Under the pieces are notes generated by a model, which was not told the DNA's origin, did not search any database, and saw nothing but the letters and a program-made list of their open reading frames with translations. From Chitinophagaceae bacterium (lineage in GTDB: Bacteria > Bacteroidota > Bacteroidia > Chitinophagales > Chitinophagaceae), in the NCBI GenBank assembly GCA_947454155.1, contig CANGIT010000009.1, positions 1 to 64,000 of the forward strand: DNA of 64,000 bases. The letters are read 5' to 3'. Made by a program: the position numbers and the translations under genes. Shown here piece after piece: positions 8,206 through 16,244 of the stretch; positions within the stretch are counted from its first letter, which is position 1, and each line of letters begins with the position of its first letter.

Positions 8206-8538
8206 ATGAATTGGATCGATTTGCAGTCTGCATCTCAATTGACGGACATCCAAAATCAATCAAAAGAAAAATATCAACTGATTTTCAAACATAGCACAAG
8301 GTGCTCAATCAGTGTAATGATTAAAAATAGACTTGAAAAGTCTGCCACTCCAAACGGAGTGGATTTTTATTATCTTGACCTTCTCCAATACAGAAATATT
8401 TCTGCTTCCATTGCAGACATGTTTCATGTGTACCATGAGTCGCCACAGGTTTTACTGATAAAAAATGGCGAATGTATTTACGATGAAAGTCACAATGCCA
8501 TCAGCATGGATGAAATCTCGTCCATGATTACAGCTTAA
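8206..8538 (+). CDS. ytxJ: YtxJ-type bacilliredoxin-like protein (thioredoxin fold)
   Basis: The 110-residue protein has the pattern of the bacillithiol-system redox protein YtxJ: F-K-H-S-T-R-C-S-I-S, where a single Cys replaces the CxxC of thioredoxin, then DFYYLDLLQYRNIS and HESPQVLLIKNGE with the cis-Pro loop. It would remove bacillithiol from mixed disulfides in the cytoplasm. An upstream in-frame start at 8137 overlaps the lipoprotein gene and adds no conserved residues, so the ATG at 8206 is preferred. It is co-directional with the lipoprotein before it. Confidence 0.85.
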   Translation: MNWIDLQSASQLTDIQNQSKEKYQLIFKHSTRCSISVMIKNRLEKSATPNGVDFYYLDLLQYRNISASIADMFHVYHESPQVLLIKNGECIYDESHNAISMDEISSMITA

Positions 8539-8556
8539 ATCTTATTTGCGCCTTCC

Positions 8557-9060
8557 ATGTCATCAACATCCGTACATAACAAGTCTGCATTGTTCGGTGC
8601 GGTGGCCGTTGTTTTCTCCTTACTCATCTGGACTTTACTTTTTTTAAACGATCCACATTTAAAAGATGCCTTGTGGCAAATGCATGGCATTTATCTTTCC
8701 ACCTTGTTTGCATTTTTAATAATAAGGTTGACAATGAATGAGTTTTATCTCGATTTGCTGAAAGTGTTCATCCGAACCTTATTTAGGGTATGGCTTTTGA
8801 TTTTTATCACAATGGCCATTATGCAAACAATGAGCAGGGGGGGCATGATTTTATCCATCACATTTATCTTCGGTTATTTCGAAGGGCTGCTGGATATCGA
8901 TAAATGGTTGAAGCAAGAACACATCATGCAGAAATTACCTGCTTTCAGTTTAGGCCAAAACAAATTTAATTACGCGTTGGCTACTATTTTTTTCATGAGC
9001 CTTGTGCATATTTTTTGCGCACTGGTGATCAAGGGATTTGAGTTCTTTTATTTAGGATGA
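8557..9060 (+). CDS. Four-helix membrane protein of unknown function
   Basis: The 167-residue protein has four hydrophobic segments (about 12-30, 43-60, 75-115 possibly as two, and 138-160). There is an NEFYLDLLKVFIRTLFRVW amphipathic stretch between the second and third. I do not recognise a family. It starts 18 bases after ytxJ on the same strand and may belong to that operon. It converges with the DUF5808 gene at 9082. Confidence 0.75.
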   Translation: MSSTSVHNKSALFGAVAVVFSLLIWTLLFLNDPHLKDALWQMHGIYLSTLFAFLIIRLTMNEFYLDLLKVFIRTLFRVWLLIFITMAIMQTMSRGGMILSITFIFGYFEGLLDIDKWLKQEHIMQKLPAFSLGQNKFNYALATIFFMSLVHIFCALVIKGFEFFYLG

Positions 9061-9081
9061 GATATCCAATGGATTCACAAA

Positions 9082-9312
9082 TCAAGAAAAGCAAGCTATC
9101 AGCAGTGGCAGGCAAAGACAAATCAGAAGAATCAACACAAATAAAAATATCGAATATGGATTGGCGAAATTTACTGTCCAACCCATGGCAGGTATCTTTT
9201 TGGGTGGTAACAATCTTTTATCTTCCTTGTTATAATAGAAAAAACCCATTTTCCAATTTTTAGGATCCCGACTCCATTTCTCCAAAGTTTCTCTGTCTGG
9301 TTTTTGTTGCAT
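9082..9312 (-). CDS. Small DUF5808 domain membrane protein
   Basis: The 76-residue protein begins with a soluble half bearing the DUF5808 pattern D-P-K-N-W-K-x-G-x-F-Y-Y-N-K-E-D-x-R-L, then P-K-K, then G-W-T-V-N-F-A-N-P. One transmembrane helix follows (about 50-73). The domain's function is unknown; in other bacteria it is found next to membrane or permease-like segments. ATG start. An open frame on the opposite strand at the same place has no recognisable pattern and is a shadow. Confidence 0.82.
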   Translation of the reverse strand: MQQKPDRETLEKWSRDPKNWKMGFFYYNKEDKRLLPPKKIPAMGWTVNFANPYSIFLFVLILLICLCLPLLIACFS

Positions 9313-9365
9313 TTTCTAACTTATTTTATGATACATCATCCTGTCAAGTGGGTTTTATCTCAAAT

Positions 9366-9391
9366 AAACTTCACTAAAATTAGTAAAGTTT
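9366..9391. promoter_or_regulatory. Palindrome in a divergent intergenic region (possible operator)
   Basis: AAACTTCACTAA and TTAGTAAAGTTT form 12-base arms with one mismatch around a two-base centre. It lies between the DUF5808 gene (minus) and dCMP deaminase (plus), where a regulator could affect both. No T run follows, so it is not a typical terminator. Confidence 0.4.
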
Positions 9392-9516
9392 GATTTACGT
9401 TTATTATACATGATTGATAAGAGATAATATAAACATAGGTCAACGCCATCTTCTTCTTTTACTCAAGTACAAAGTATCATCCTTACCCCTTAATTTCGTT
9501 TCGAAAATTTCTGCAC

Positions 9517-10014
9517 ATGCCAAAACGATTGAATTATATTTCATGGGATGAATATTTTATGGGCGTAGCCTTGTTGTCGGCCAGAAGAAGCAAAGATCCC
9601 AACACACAGGTGGGCGCTTGCATTGTCAACAGCAAGAATAAAATAGTTGGAGCCGGATATAACGGTCTTCCCGCAGGATGCGACGATGATCATTTTCCCT
9701 GGGAAAAACAAGGCGATTTTTTGCAAACCAAATATCCTTTCGTTTGCCATGCCGAATTGAATGCCATATTGAACAACATTGGCATGGACCTAAGTGGATG
9801 TAAAATATATACGGCATTATTCCCTTGTCACGAATGCACAAAAGCGATCATACAGTCCGGCATAACAGAGGTGATATATCTATCCGACAAATACGAAGAA
9901 TCAGATTCAGCAAAAGCATCAAGACTGATGCTCGAAAATGCAGGCGTAAGCTGCAGGAAAGTAAATACTCAACTGGATCAGCTGTTGTTGTCTTATAAAG
10001 AGGAAGATGTTTGA
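9517..10014 (+). CDS. dCMP deaminase family protein
   Basis: The 165-residue protein is a zinc-dependent cytidine/deoxycytidylate deaminase: CHAELNA near residue 78 (His ligand and catalytic Glu) and PCHEC near 103 (the two Cys ligands). DPNTQVGACIV and GAGYNGLPAGCDDD are typical of ComEB/dCMP deaminases. It would convert dCMP to dUMP for dTMP synthesis. ATG start. A near-consensus -7 box (TAATTTCG) lies about 20 bases upstream. Confidence 0.93.
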   Translation: MPKRLNYISWDEYFMGVALLSARRSKDPNTQVGACIVNSKNKIVGAGYNGLPAGCDDDHFPWEKQGDFLQTKYPFVCHAELNAILNNIGMDLSGCKIYTALFPCHECTKAIIQSGITEVIYLSDKYEESDSAKASRLMLENAGVSCRKVNTQLDQLLLSYKEEDV

Positions 10015-10428
10015 GAATGTTTGTGTTTGTTGTTTGCATGAATTGATCAATAACCTAAAAATAAAAGAATGACTAATTGCCTCCAACTACATTTTTATTT
10101 TTGAGTTATCAAAAGGAGATAAAAAATATAGTCATTACTTATAAAACATTTGAAACTGTTAAACAATTAAACTTTAAACACAAAAATCGAGAATAATTTC
10201 GGCTTTTGTAGTGGCCCTAAAGAGGTTGGTTTCAAACTTTTGGGAAGATGTGTAGCGTTGGGTAAATCTTTAGTCATCGCACACCCAATACCCCGCAATA
10301 TTTACCCCGGCACATATTGTCAGTTATAAAAATGTGTTATGTTTGAGTTGGACAAGTGAGATGTATATCGCAGATAAGCGAGTTGGCAGTAGTAATAAAT
10401 AAAAATAGCTAAACACTAAATTGAAAAA
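10015..10428. other. 414-bp AT-rich region without a gene
   Basis: No open frame of note is present on either strand. The middle part holds an inverted repeat GGGTAAAT (10260-10267) / ATTTACCC (10300-10307) and is richer in GC than its flanks (about 10200-10400), which suggests a fragment of different origin. I see no tRNA, terminator or transposase remnant. It leads into the AT-rich SOUL gene. Confidence 0.5.
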
Positions 10429-11010
10429 ATGAAAATAATAATAATCTTACTTGTAGTAATCCTAATAGCGTTTACATTAGTCCAGCTTTATTTTATAAAT
10501 GCACAAAGAAAGATTGAAAGATACCCTTATGTCGTCAAAAAAAAATACAAGCGATTTGAAGTAAGAAATTATGAGGCTACTTTATTTTCCTCAGTCAAAC
10601 TCTCCACAAAAGGGTATAAAAATTCTTCAAGTAAAGGTTTCTCTATTTTAGCCGGATATATTTTTGGAAATAATGAAAGGAATGAAAAAATAGCTATGAC
10701 TTCCCCGGTTTCAATGTCATTAGAGGATTCCATGACTATGATGTTTATGGTTCCTAAGAAATATAATAAGGACTTGCTTCCTAAGCCTAATCAATCAGGT
10801 ATAGAATTTAAGGAAGAGCCTGCAAAAACCATGGCTGCGATAAGGTTTAGCGGTTGGGCTAATGATGCCAAAATAGAAGAGTATAAACAGAATTTAAAAG
10901 CGGCTTTAGATGCTGAAGATATAAAGTATTCTAATCGATTTTATTTTTTGGGCTATAATGCGCCCTATGAAATCTTTAATCGAAAAAATGAGATAATAGT
11001 TGAATTGTGA
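10429..11010 (+). CDS. SOUL family haem-binding protein
   Basis: The 193-residue protein starts with a hydrophobic membrane anchor or uncleaved signal (about 2-22). The SOUL/HEBP domain follows: YVVKKKYKRFEVRNYEATLF, GFSILAGYIFGNN, EKIAMTSPV and the ending N-A-P-Y-E-I-F-N-R-K-N-E-I. Members bind haem or related tetrapyrroles; the bacterial role is not settled. Codon use is markedly AT-rich compared with neighbouring core genes, which fits an accessory, possibly transferred gene. A small frame overlaps its stop by four bases. Confidence 0.9.
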   Translation: MKIIIILLVVILIAFTLVQLYFINAQRKIERYPYVVKKKYKRFEVRNYEATLFSSVKLSTKGYKNSSSKGFSILAGYIFGNNERNEKIAMTSPVSMSLEDSMTMMFMVPKKYNKDLLPKPNQSGIEFKEEPAKTMAAIRFSGWANDAKIEEYKQNLKAALDAEDIKYSNRFYFLGYNAPYEIFNRKNEIIVEL

Positions 11011-11147
11011 TAAAATACGCTAATCAAATAATAACCAAGGCAAGAAAATCTATTGCAATCTTTGGTATTATCACAAATGATGGCGATAAAGGAAATAAAT
11101 CGACTGCCAACATAGGCTTGGCAATATTTGGAATGAAGTACTTTTGA
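11007..11147 (+). CDS. Possible 46-residue coupled ORF
   Basis: A GTG overlaps the TGA of the SOUL gene (GTGA) and opens a 46-residue frame ending with TGA at 11145. It has a basic start, then KSIAIFGIITNDGD and NIGLAIFGMKYF, two similar hydrophobic pieces containing A-I-F-G. The overlap suggests translational coupling. It could equally be a chance frame or the remnant of a longer gene. No family recognised. Confidence 0.3.
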   Translation: MIKYANQIITKARKSIAIFGIITNDGDKGNKSTANIGLAIFGMKYF

Positions 11148-11297
11148 TCCAACTTGATGGGATTTTATATAAAAAGGAAAATAACACCCTTCGAAATCCA
11201 AAGGTCAATAATCTATTCACTGCAATCTCTTGTCTGTCTTACATTTCAGCGGAAAATAAAATGGCCAACCTATACAGATTGACCAAAATTCTCGCTG

Positions 11298-11669
11298 GGT
11301 GGAGCTGCAGGGAATCGAACCCTGGTCCAAACAAATTCTCCATAAGTCTTCTACATGTTTATTTTCTCATTGATTGTCGGGAAATGGCAGGGGCGAAACG
11401 AACCAAACATTTCCTTAGAAGAATCATCTTAAGCAGCCGTCACTTCATTCGGCCACAGCAACCTGTGTTTTTTTTGAGTCGGCGGCGGGGCTTGGTAACA
11501 GATCAACCTGCCCGGCGGCCCGAATGGATGCTAATCTATCGATTATGCAGCCATGGCATACGAAGTATTGCCATTTAAAGGTTTGAATATTCAGATTAAA
11601 GTGCTAATTATCCAACGCACTACATGCTTACACTTACAAAGAGCTCTGCTGTCAAAACCGGTCAGCCCC
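11298..11669 (-). ncRNA. ssrA: Transfer-messenger RNA (tmRNA)
   Basis: Read on the minus strand, the 5' end is GGGGCTGACCGGTTTTGACAG, the usual tmRNA start, and the 3' end is a T arm GGTTCGATTCC plus CAGCTCC, which pairs with GGGGCTG. The tag frame (11543-11575) encodes NGNTSYAMAA and stops with TAA. The 3' end reads ACCCA rather than ACCA, so the CCA tail may need trimming or addition. tmRNA rescues ribosomes stalled on broken mRNA and tags the product for proteolysis. A consensus promoter lies just upstream. Confidence 0.96.
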
Positions 11670-11686
11670 GAGGTTTTTAGCTAGTG

Positions 11687-11694
11687 CAAAGGTA
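11687..11694 (-). promoter_or_regulatory. Bacteroidota -7 box of ssrA (TACCTTTG)
   Basis: The minus strand reads TACCTTTG 17 bases before the mature 5' end of tmRNA. This suits a short precursor trimmed by RNase P. Confidence 0.65.
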
Positions 11695-11759
11695 GAGTAT
11701 ATAAACGTTAATATTGTTCCAATGGTTGAATATGTTCAAAAAGTTCTTTATGCTCGTTT

Positions 11760-11807
11760 AACCTTTTGAACCAACCGAACCTTTTGAACATCTTAAACCT
11801 CTTGAAC
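11760..11807 (+). repeat. 18-bp spaced direct repeats upstream of prfC
   Basis: AACCTTTTGAAC occurs at 11760 and 11778, and a one-base variant AACCTCTTGAAC at 11796: exactly 18 bases apart each time. The prfC -7 box starts at 11814, another 18 bases on. Confidence 0.8.
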
Positions 11808-11813
11808 TTTGAT

Positions 11814-11821
11814 TATCTTTG
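11814..11821 (+). promoter_or_regulatory. Bacteroidota -7 box of prfC (TATCTTTG)
   Basis: TATCTTTG ends 10 bases before the ATG at 11832, so the leader would be only a few bases. An upstream in-frame start at 11766 lies before this box and is therefore unlikely. Confidence 0.6.
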
Positions 11822-11831
11822 CCCTCGAATT

Positions 11832-13424
11832 ATGAAGTACATCAACGAAATCAACAGACGCAAGACCTTTGCCATCATATCTCACCCGGATGCGGGTAAA
11901 ACCACACTCACTGAAAAGTTTTTGCTTTTTGGCGGCGCCATTCAAACTGCCGGTGCCGTAAAAAGTAACAAAATCAAGAAACATGCAACCTCCGATTTTA
12001 TGGAGATTGAAAGACAGAGAGGAATCAGTGTGGCTACTTCGGTGATGACTTTCGAGTACAAAGATTACCTGATCAACCTGCTGGATACTCCCGGTCACAA
12101 GGATTTTGCCGAAGATACCTATCGTACACTCACGGCAGTAGACAGTGTGGTACTGGTAGTGGATAGTGTAAACGGGGTGGAAGACCAAACCAGAAGACTG
12201 ATGGAAGTAATTGCCATGCGCAAAACTCCGGTAATCGTTTTCATCAACAAGATGGATCGTGATGGAAAAAACAGATTCGACCTTTTGGAAGAAATAGAAA
12301 AAGAACTGAAGATTCAGTTGCACCCGATGACCATTCCCATAAATAGCGGCAAAGACTTTAAAGGTGTATATGATCTTCACGAAAAAAGTCTGGTATTATT
12401 CACCGCCGGCACCAAAGCCAATGATGAGGATGTGTTGAAAATTAGTGATTTAAGTGAAGCTATATTAGATGCTACAATAGGAGTGAAGGACGCCAATGTT
12501 TTGCGTGAAGATGTGGAATTGATTGATGGCGTGTATGGCGAGTTGAACCTGGAGGATTATTTGTCGGGCCATACTGCGCCCGTGTTTTTTGGATCAGCTG
12601 TAAATAATTTTGGCGTAAAAGAGATGCTGGATACTTTTATCCGCATTGCGCCCACGCCAAGACCTCGCCATACAACTGTGAGAGACGTAAAACCGGAAGA
12701 AGACAAATTCAGTGGTTTCATCTTTAAAATACACGCCAACCTCGACCCTAAGCATCGCGACAGAATCGCTTTTTTACGCGTCTGCAGCGGAAAGTTTGCC
12801 CGTAACACTTTTTACAATCACGTTCGACTGGAGAAAGAAGTGCGCTTCAGTAATCCCTACAGTTTCTTGGCCCGTCAGAAAGATGTAATCGAGGAAGCTT
12901 ATCCAGGTGATGTGGTCGGTTTATTTGACACCGGAAACTTTAAAATCGGAGATACATTGACCGAAAAAGAGAAATTTTACTTTACCGGCATCCCCAGTTT
13001 TTCCCCTGAAATATTTAAAGAGGTTGTCAATAAAGATCCAATGAAAACCAAACAGTTGGAGAAAGGTTTATTACAACTTACCGACGAAGGCGTAGCGCAA
13101 TTGTTTACACAATTTGGCGGCAACAAAAAAATCATCGGCTGTGTTGGAGAGCTTCAGTTTGAAGTAATCCAATACCGTTTGTTGCAGGAATATGGCGCAT
13201 CAGTGCAGATGAATTCTCTGCCGTTTTACAAGGCTTGCTGGATCAGCAGCAAAGACCCTAAAAAACTCGACGACTTCACCAAATACAAGCAAGCCAACAT
13301 TGCCGAGGATAAAGATGGACTTTTGGTTTATCTGGCCCAAAGCGAATGGTTTCTAAATACTGAAAAAACAAACAATCCGGACATTGAATTCAGTTTCACC
13401 AGCGAAGTGAACAAGGACATTTGA
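11832..13424 (+). CDS. prfC: Peptide chain release factor 3
   Basis: The 530-residue translational GTPase matches RF3 in length and motifs: [14 protein letters not shown] (P loop), [12 protein letters not shown] (switch I), [15 protein letters not shown] (switch II), NKMDRDG (base recognition), and the RF3-like C half with [11 protein letters not shown]. It recycles RF1 and RF2 from the ribosome after termination. The frame extends upstream to 11766, but the added residues are encoded by the intergenic repeat tract and precede the promoter, so the ATG at 11832 is chosen. Confidence 0.95.
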   Translation: MKYINEINRRKTFAIISHPDAGKTTLTEKFLLFGGAIQTAGAVKSNKIKKHATSDFMEIERQRGISVATSVMTFEYKDYLINLLDTPGHKDFAEDTYRTLTAVDSVVLVVDSVNGVEDQTRRLMEVIAMRKTPVIVFINKMDRDGKNRFDLLEEIEKELKIQLHPMTIPINSGKDFKGVYDLHEKSLVLFTAGTKANDEDVLKISDLSEAILDATIGVKDANVLREDVELIDGVYGELNLEDYLSGHTAPVFFGSAVNNFGVKEMLDTFIRIAPTPRPRHTTVRDVKPEEDKFSGFIFKIHANLDPKHRDRIAFLRVCSGKFARNTFYNHVRLEKEVRFSNPYSFLARQKDVIEEAYPGDVVGLFDTGNFKIGDTLTEKEKFYFTGIPSFSPEIFKEVVNKDPMKTKQLEKGLLQLTDEGVAQLFTQFGGNKKIIGCVGELQFEVIQYRLLQEYGASVQMNSLPFYKACWISSKDPKKLDDFTKYKQANIAEDKDGLLVYLAQSEWFLNTEKTNNPDIEFSFTSEVNKDI

Positions 13425-13631
13425 TGATTTGGTGATTTGAAAATGAGTTAATGTGATCACATTTTGAAAGATGACCTGTTAATCTATGAATCATCCAAAA
13501 TAACAGCATCGATTTTCCAAATTATCGCATCAGCCATTCATGAAATTAATAAACCAGCATTTTATCAGATTAGTACATTACTTCATTATCCTAACAGCAC
13601 CTCATCATAGCATCAAATTAAACATAGCAAC

Positions 13632-14969
13632 ATGCATACTCACACTTTAACTGCAATCTCGCCCATCGATGGCCGTTATGCCGCTGCGGTGCAGCAATTG
13701 AGCGATTACTTCTCGGAATATGCCCTCATCAGATTCAGGGTGCATGTTGAAGTAGAATACTTCATTTTGCTATCAGAAAAACGTTTCTTTAAGCTGGACA
13801 AGAAAAAAGCAAATGCACTTCGCTCGATAGTGGTCGACTTCAATCTTGCGATGGCAGAGGAAATAAAAGCCACAGAAAAAATCACCAATCACGATGTGAA
13901 AGCGGTAGAATATTTCCTGAAAAAACAGCTCGACCTACTTGAAATCGGACACTTGAAAGAGTGGGTTCATTTTGGCCTCACCTCACAAGACATCAACAAT
14001 ACCGCCATTCCCATCGCCTGGAAAGAAGCCATGGAATTTGAATACCTTCCCGCGATTTTGAATCTGGAACAACACTTGTCTGCGTTGGCAAACACTTGGA
14101 AGCAAGTGTCCATGCTGGCCCGAACACATGGACAACCGGCTTCCCCCACACGTTTGGGTAAAGAATTGATGGTGTTTGTAGAACGAATTGAAAACCAGAT
14201 CCAGTTGTTCAGTTATATTCCTTTCAGCGGAAAATTTGGAGGTGCCACCGGCAATTTCAATGCGCATCATGTGGCTTTCCCCAAAACTGATTGGGTGAAA
14301 TTTGCCAATGAATTGCTGGAAGACAAACTCGGTTTACAGCGACAACAATACACCACACAAATTGAACACTACGACCTGCTGGCGGCACATTTCGATGCCA
14401 TCAAAAGAATCAACAACATTTTGATTGACTTATGTCGCGACATTTGGACCTATGTGAGCATGGATTATTTCAAGCAAAAATTGAAAAAAGGCGAAGTGGG
14501 CAGCAGCGCCATGCCGCATAAGGTGAATCCGATAGACTTTGAAAATGCAGAAGGTAATCTGGGATTGGCCAATGCCCAGCTGGAGCATCTCTCGTCGAAG
14601 TTGCCCATCTCTCGTTTGCAACGCGATTTGACCGACAGTACTGTGCTGAGAAACATGGGGGTGCCCATTGCCCACACTTTGATTGCAATTGCATCCATTG
14701 AAAAAGGATTGAATAAACTGATCTTACATGAGGCCAAATTAAAAGCTGATCTGGACAACAACTGGGCTGTAGTGGCCGAAGCCATTCAAACCATTTTGCG
14801 CAGAGAAGGATATCCCAAGCCTTATGAAGCATTGAAAGAATTGACCCGTGGACAGGTGATGAACAAGCAAACAGTCCATCAATTCATTTCGAAACTGAAG
14901 ATCTCTGCAGTTTTGAAAGCGGAGTTGAAAAAAATCACACCTCACAATTATACAGGTTTAAACTTTTGA
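13632..14969 (+). CDS. purB: Adenylosuccinate lyase
   Basis: The 445-residue enzyme acts twice in purine synthesis, cleaving SAICAR and adenylosuccinate to release fumarate. Visible motifs are SPIDGRY at the start, EWVHFGLTSQDINNTA, ARTHGQPASPTRLGKE with the catalytic His, and the fumarase/lyase signature GSSAMPHKVNPIDFENAEGN containing the mobile-loop Ser. It belongs to the longer PurB group like that of E. coli. The TonB-C-domain gene follows after six bases, suggesting co-transcription. Confidence 0.97.
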   Translation: MHTHTLTAISPIDGRYAAAVQQLSDYFSEYALIRFRVHVEVEYFILLSEKRFFKLDKKKANALRSIVVDFNLAMAEEIKATEKITNHDVKAVEYFLKKQLDLLEIGHLKEWVHFGLTSQDINNTAIPIAWKEAMEFEYLPAILNLEQHLSALANTWKQVSMLARTHGQPASPTRLGKELMVFVERIENQIQLFSYIPFSGKFGGATGNFNAHHVAFPKTDWVKFANELLEDKLGLQRQQYTTQIEHYDLLAAHFDAIKRINNILIDLCRDIWTYVSMDYFKQKLKKGEVGSSAMPHKVNPIDFENAEGNLGLANAQLEHLSSKLPISRLQRDLTDSTVLRNMGVPIAHTLIAIASIEKGLNKLILHEAKLKADLDNNWAVVAEAIQTILRREGYPKPYEALKELTRGQVMNKQTVHQFISKLKISAVLKAELKKITPHNYTGLNF

Positions 14970-14975
14970 GATAAA

Positions 14976-15419
14976 ATGAAAAGTACAACACTGCTCACCT
15001 TAGGAATATTATTTTGCATTTGTGTTTTTTCACAAGATAAATTGGTTGCAGATACCTCAAAAACTTTTTCCTACACTGAAAAAATGGCCAGTTTTCCCGG
15101 CGGACAAGAAGGATGGAGACGTTATCTGATGCACAACCTCAATGCTGAAACGCCTGTCAATCATGGCGCTCCCGCCGGTAAATATACCGTCATTGTACAG
15201 TTTAAAGTGTGTACCGATGGATCACTGTGCGACATCGAAGCCAAAAACAATCCCGGTTTTGGCTTATCGGAAGAAGCCATCAGGGTAATACAAAAGTCCG
15301 GAATTTGGGTACCTGCCGAACAGAATGGCAGAAAGGTGAAATCCATCTACCGTCAACCTATCAGCTTCATGGTAGAAGAAACCAAAGAAGATTCACCAGG
15401 CAATAAACGTAACAACTGA
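14976..15419 (+). CDS. Periplasmic TonB C-terminal domain protein
   Basis: The 147-residue protein has an N-terminal signal peptide (hydrophobic 5-18, cleavage after C-V-F-S or F-S-Q). A TonB C-terminal-like domain follows: FPGGQEGWRRYL, YTVIVQFKVCTDGSLCDIEA, LSEEAIRVIQKSGIWVPAEQNG and the final strand with PISFMVEE. There is no transmembrane anchor or Pro-rich linker, so it is not a full TonB. Such stand-alone domains are frequent in Bacteroidota and their partners are unknown. It follows purB by six bases. Confidence 0.85.
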   Translation: MKSTTLLTLGILFCICVFSQDKLVADTSKTFSYTEKMASFPGGQEGWRRYLMHNLNAETPVNHGAPAGKYTVIVQFKVCTDGSLCDIEAKNNPGFGLSEEAIRVIQKSGIWVPAEQNGRKVKSIYRQPISFMVEETKEDSPGNKRNN

Positions 15420-15497
15420 TATTTGATTCCTTGATGATTCGAAAGCCATCATTCTTCAATCCCAATGCAAACGCAAAACCTCTAACTCATTACCATC

Positions 15498-16244
15498 ATG
15501 CATTCCAAGATTCGCGTTGTTGCGGTAAGTTATTTGAACACCAAGCCCATGACATATGCTTTTGAGCAGGGAGCCATGACCGATCGGATGCAACTGGAAT
15601 TCAAATATCCTTCTCTGCTGGCTGACGAATTGATTTCCGGCAGAGCCAATATTGGCCTTGTGCCTGTAGCCATGATCCCTTCGATACCCAATGCTAGGGT
15701 GTTATCAGATTATTGCATCGCTACAGAAGGAGAGGTGGCCAGTGTATGTATTTTTTCTGAGGTACCGATGAATGAAATCGAAGAAATTGTGCTGGATTAC
15801 CAAAGTCGTAGTTCCGTGGCACTTACAAAAATTTTACTGCAGCATCATTGGAAACATCATCCCCAACTTTCTGCTGCGCAACCAGGATATGAAGATGAAG
15901 TGGGCGGTAACAAGGCCGCTTTGATCATTGGCGACCGTGCATTGATGTACCGTAGCCGATATAAATACATTTACGATCTGGGACTGACTTGGAAAGAGAT
16001 GACAGGGCTGCCTTTTGTATTTGCCGCATGGGTGGCGAATATTGATTTGGATGAATACTTCATCACTGCATTCAACCAAAGCATAAAAGACAGTCTGATT
16101 GATTTAGAGGCCATCATCAAACTGCATCCTTTTCCCCAGTATGATTTGAATACTTATTACAAGAAGAACATCAGTTATGTACTGAATGAAGATAAAAGAA
16201 GAGCAATCGCTTTGTTTTTGAAGTTAATCAAAGAGATTATCTGA
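15498..16244 (+). CDS. mqnA: Chorismate dehydratase (futalosine pathway of menaquinone synthesis)
   Basis: The 248-residue protein has the periplasmic-binding-protein-like fold of MqnA/MqnD: VVAVSYLNTKPM at the start, LISGRANIGLVPVAMIP, DYCIATEGEVASVCIFS, DYQSRSSVALTKILL and GDRALMY. SYLNTKP and the length fit MqnA (chorismate to 3-enolpyruvylbenzoate) better than MqnD. The organism therefore probably makes menaquinone by the futalosine route. Its end overlaps the convergent gene at 16237 by eight bases. ATG start. Confidence 0.9.
   Translation: MHSKIRVVAVSYLNTKPMTYAFEQGAMTDRMQLEFKYPSLLADELISGRANIGLVPVAMIPSIPNARVLSDYCIATEGEVASVCIFSEVPMNEIEEIVLDYQSRSSVALTKILLQHHWKHHPQLSAAQPGYEDEVGGNKAALIIGDRALMYRSRYKYIYDLGLTWKEMTGLPFVFAAWVANIDLDEYFITAFNQSIKDSLIDLEAIIKLHPFPQYDLNTYYKKNISYVLNEDKRRAIALFLKLIKEII

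Noticed and set aside
9057..9263. Open frame of 68 codons on the plus strand after the membrane-protein gene
   Set aside because: It is antisense to the DUF5808 gene, which has a conserved motif; the plus-strand product has none.
10257..10307. Integron attC-like site (GTTGGGT and ACCCAAT near an inverted repeat)
   Set aside because: In an attC site RYYYAAC must come first and GTTRRRY last; here the order is reversed on both strands and no integron integrase is present.
11144..11578. Open frame of 144 codons on the plus strand
   Set aside because: It runs antisense through the tmRNA gene, whose ends, tag frame and promoter are all clear; the protein has no recognisable pattern.
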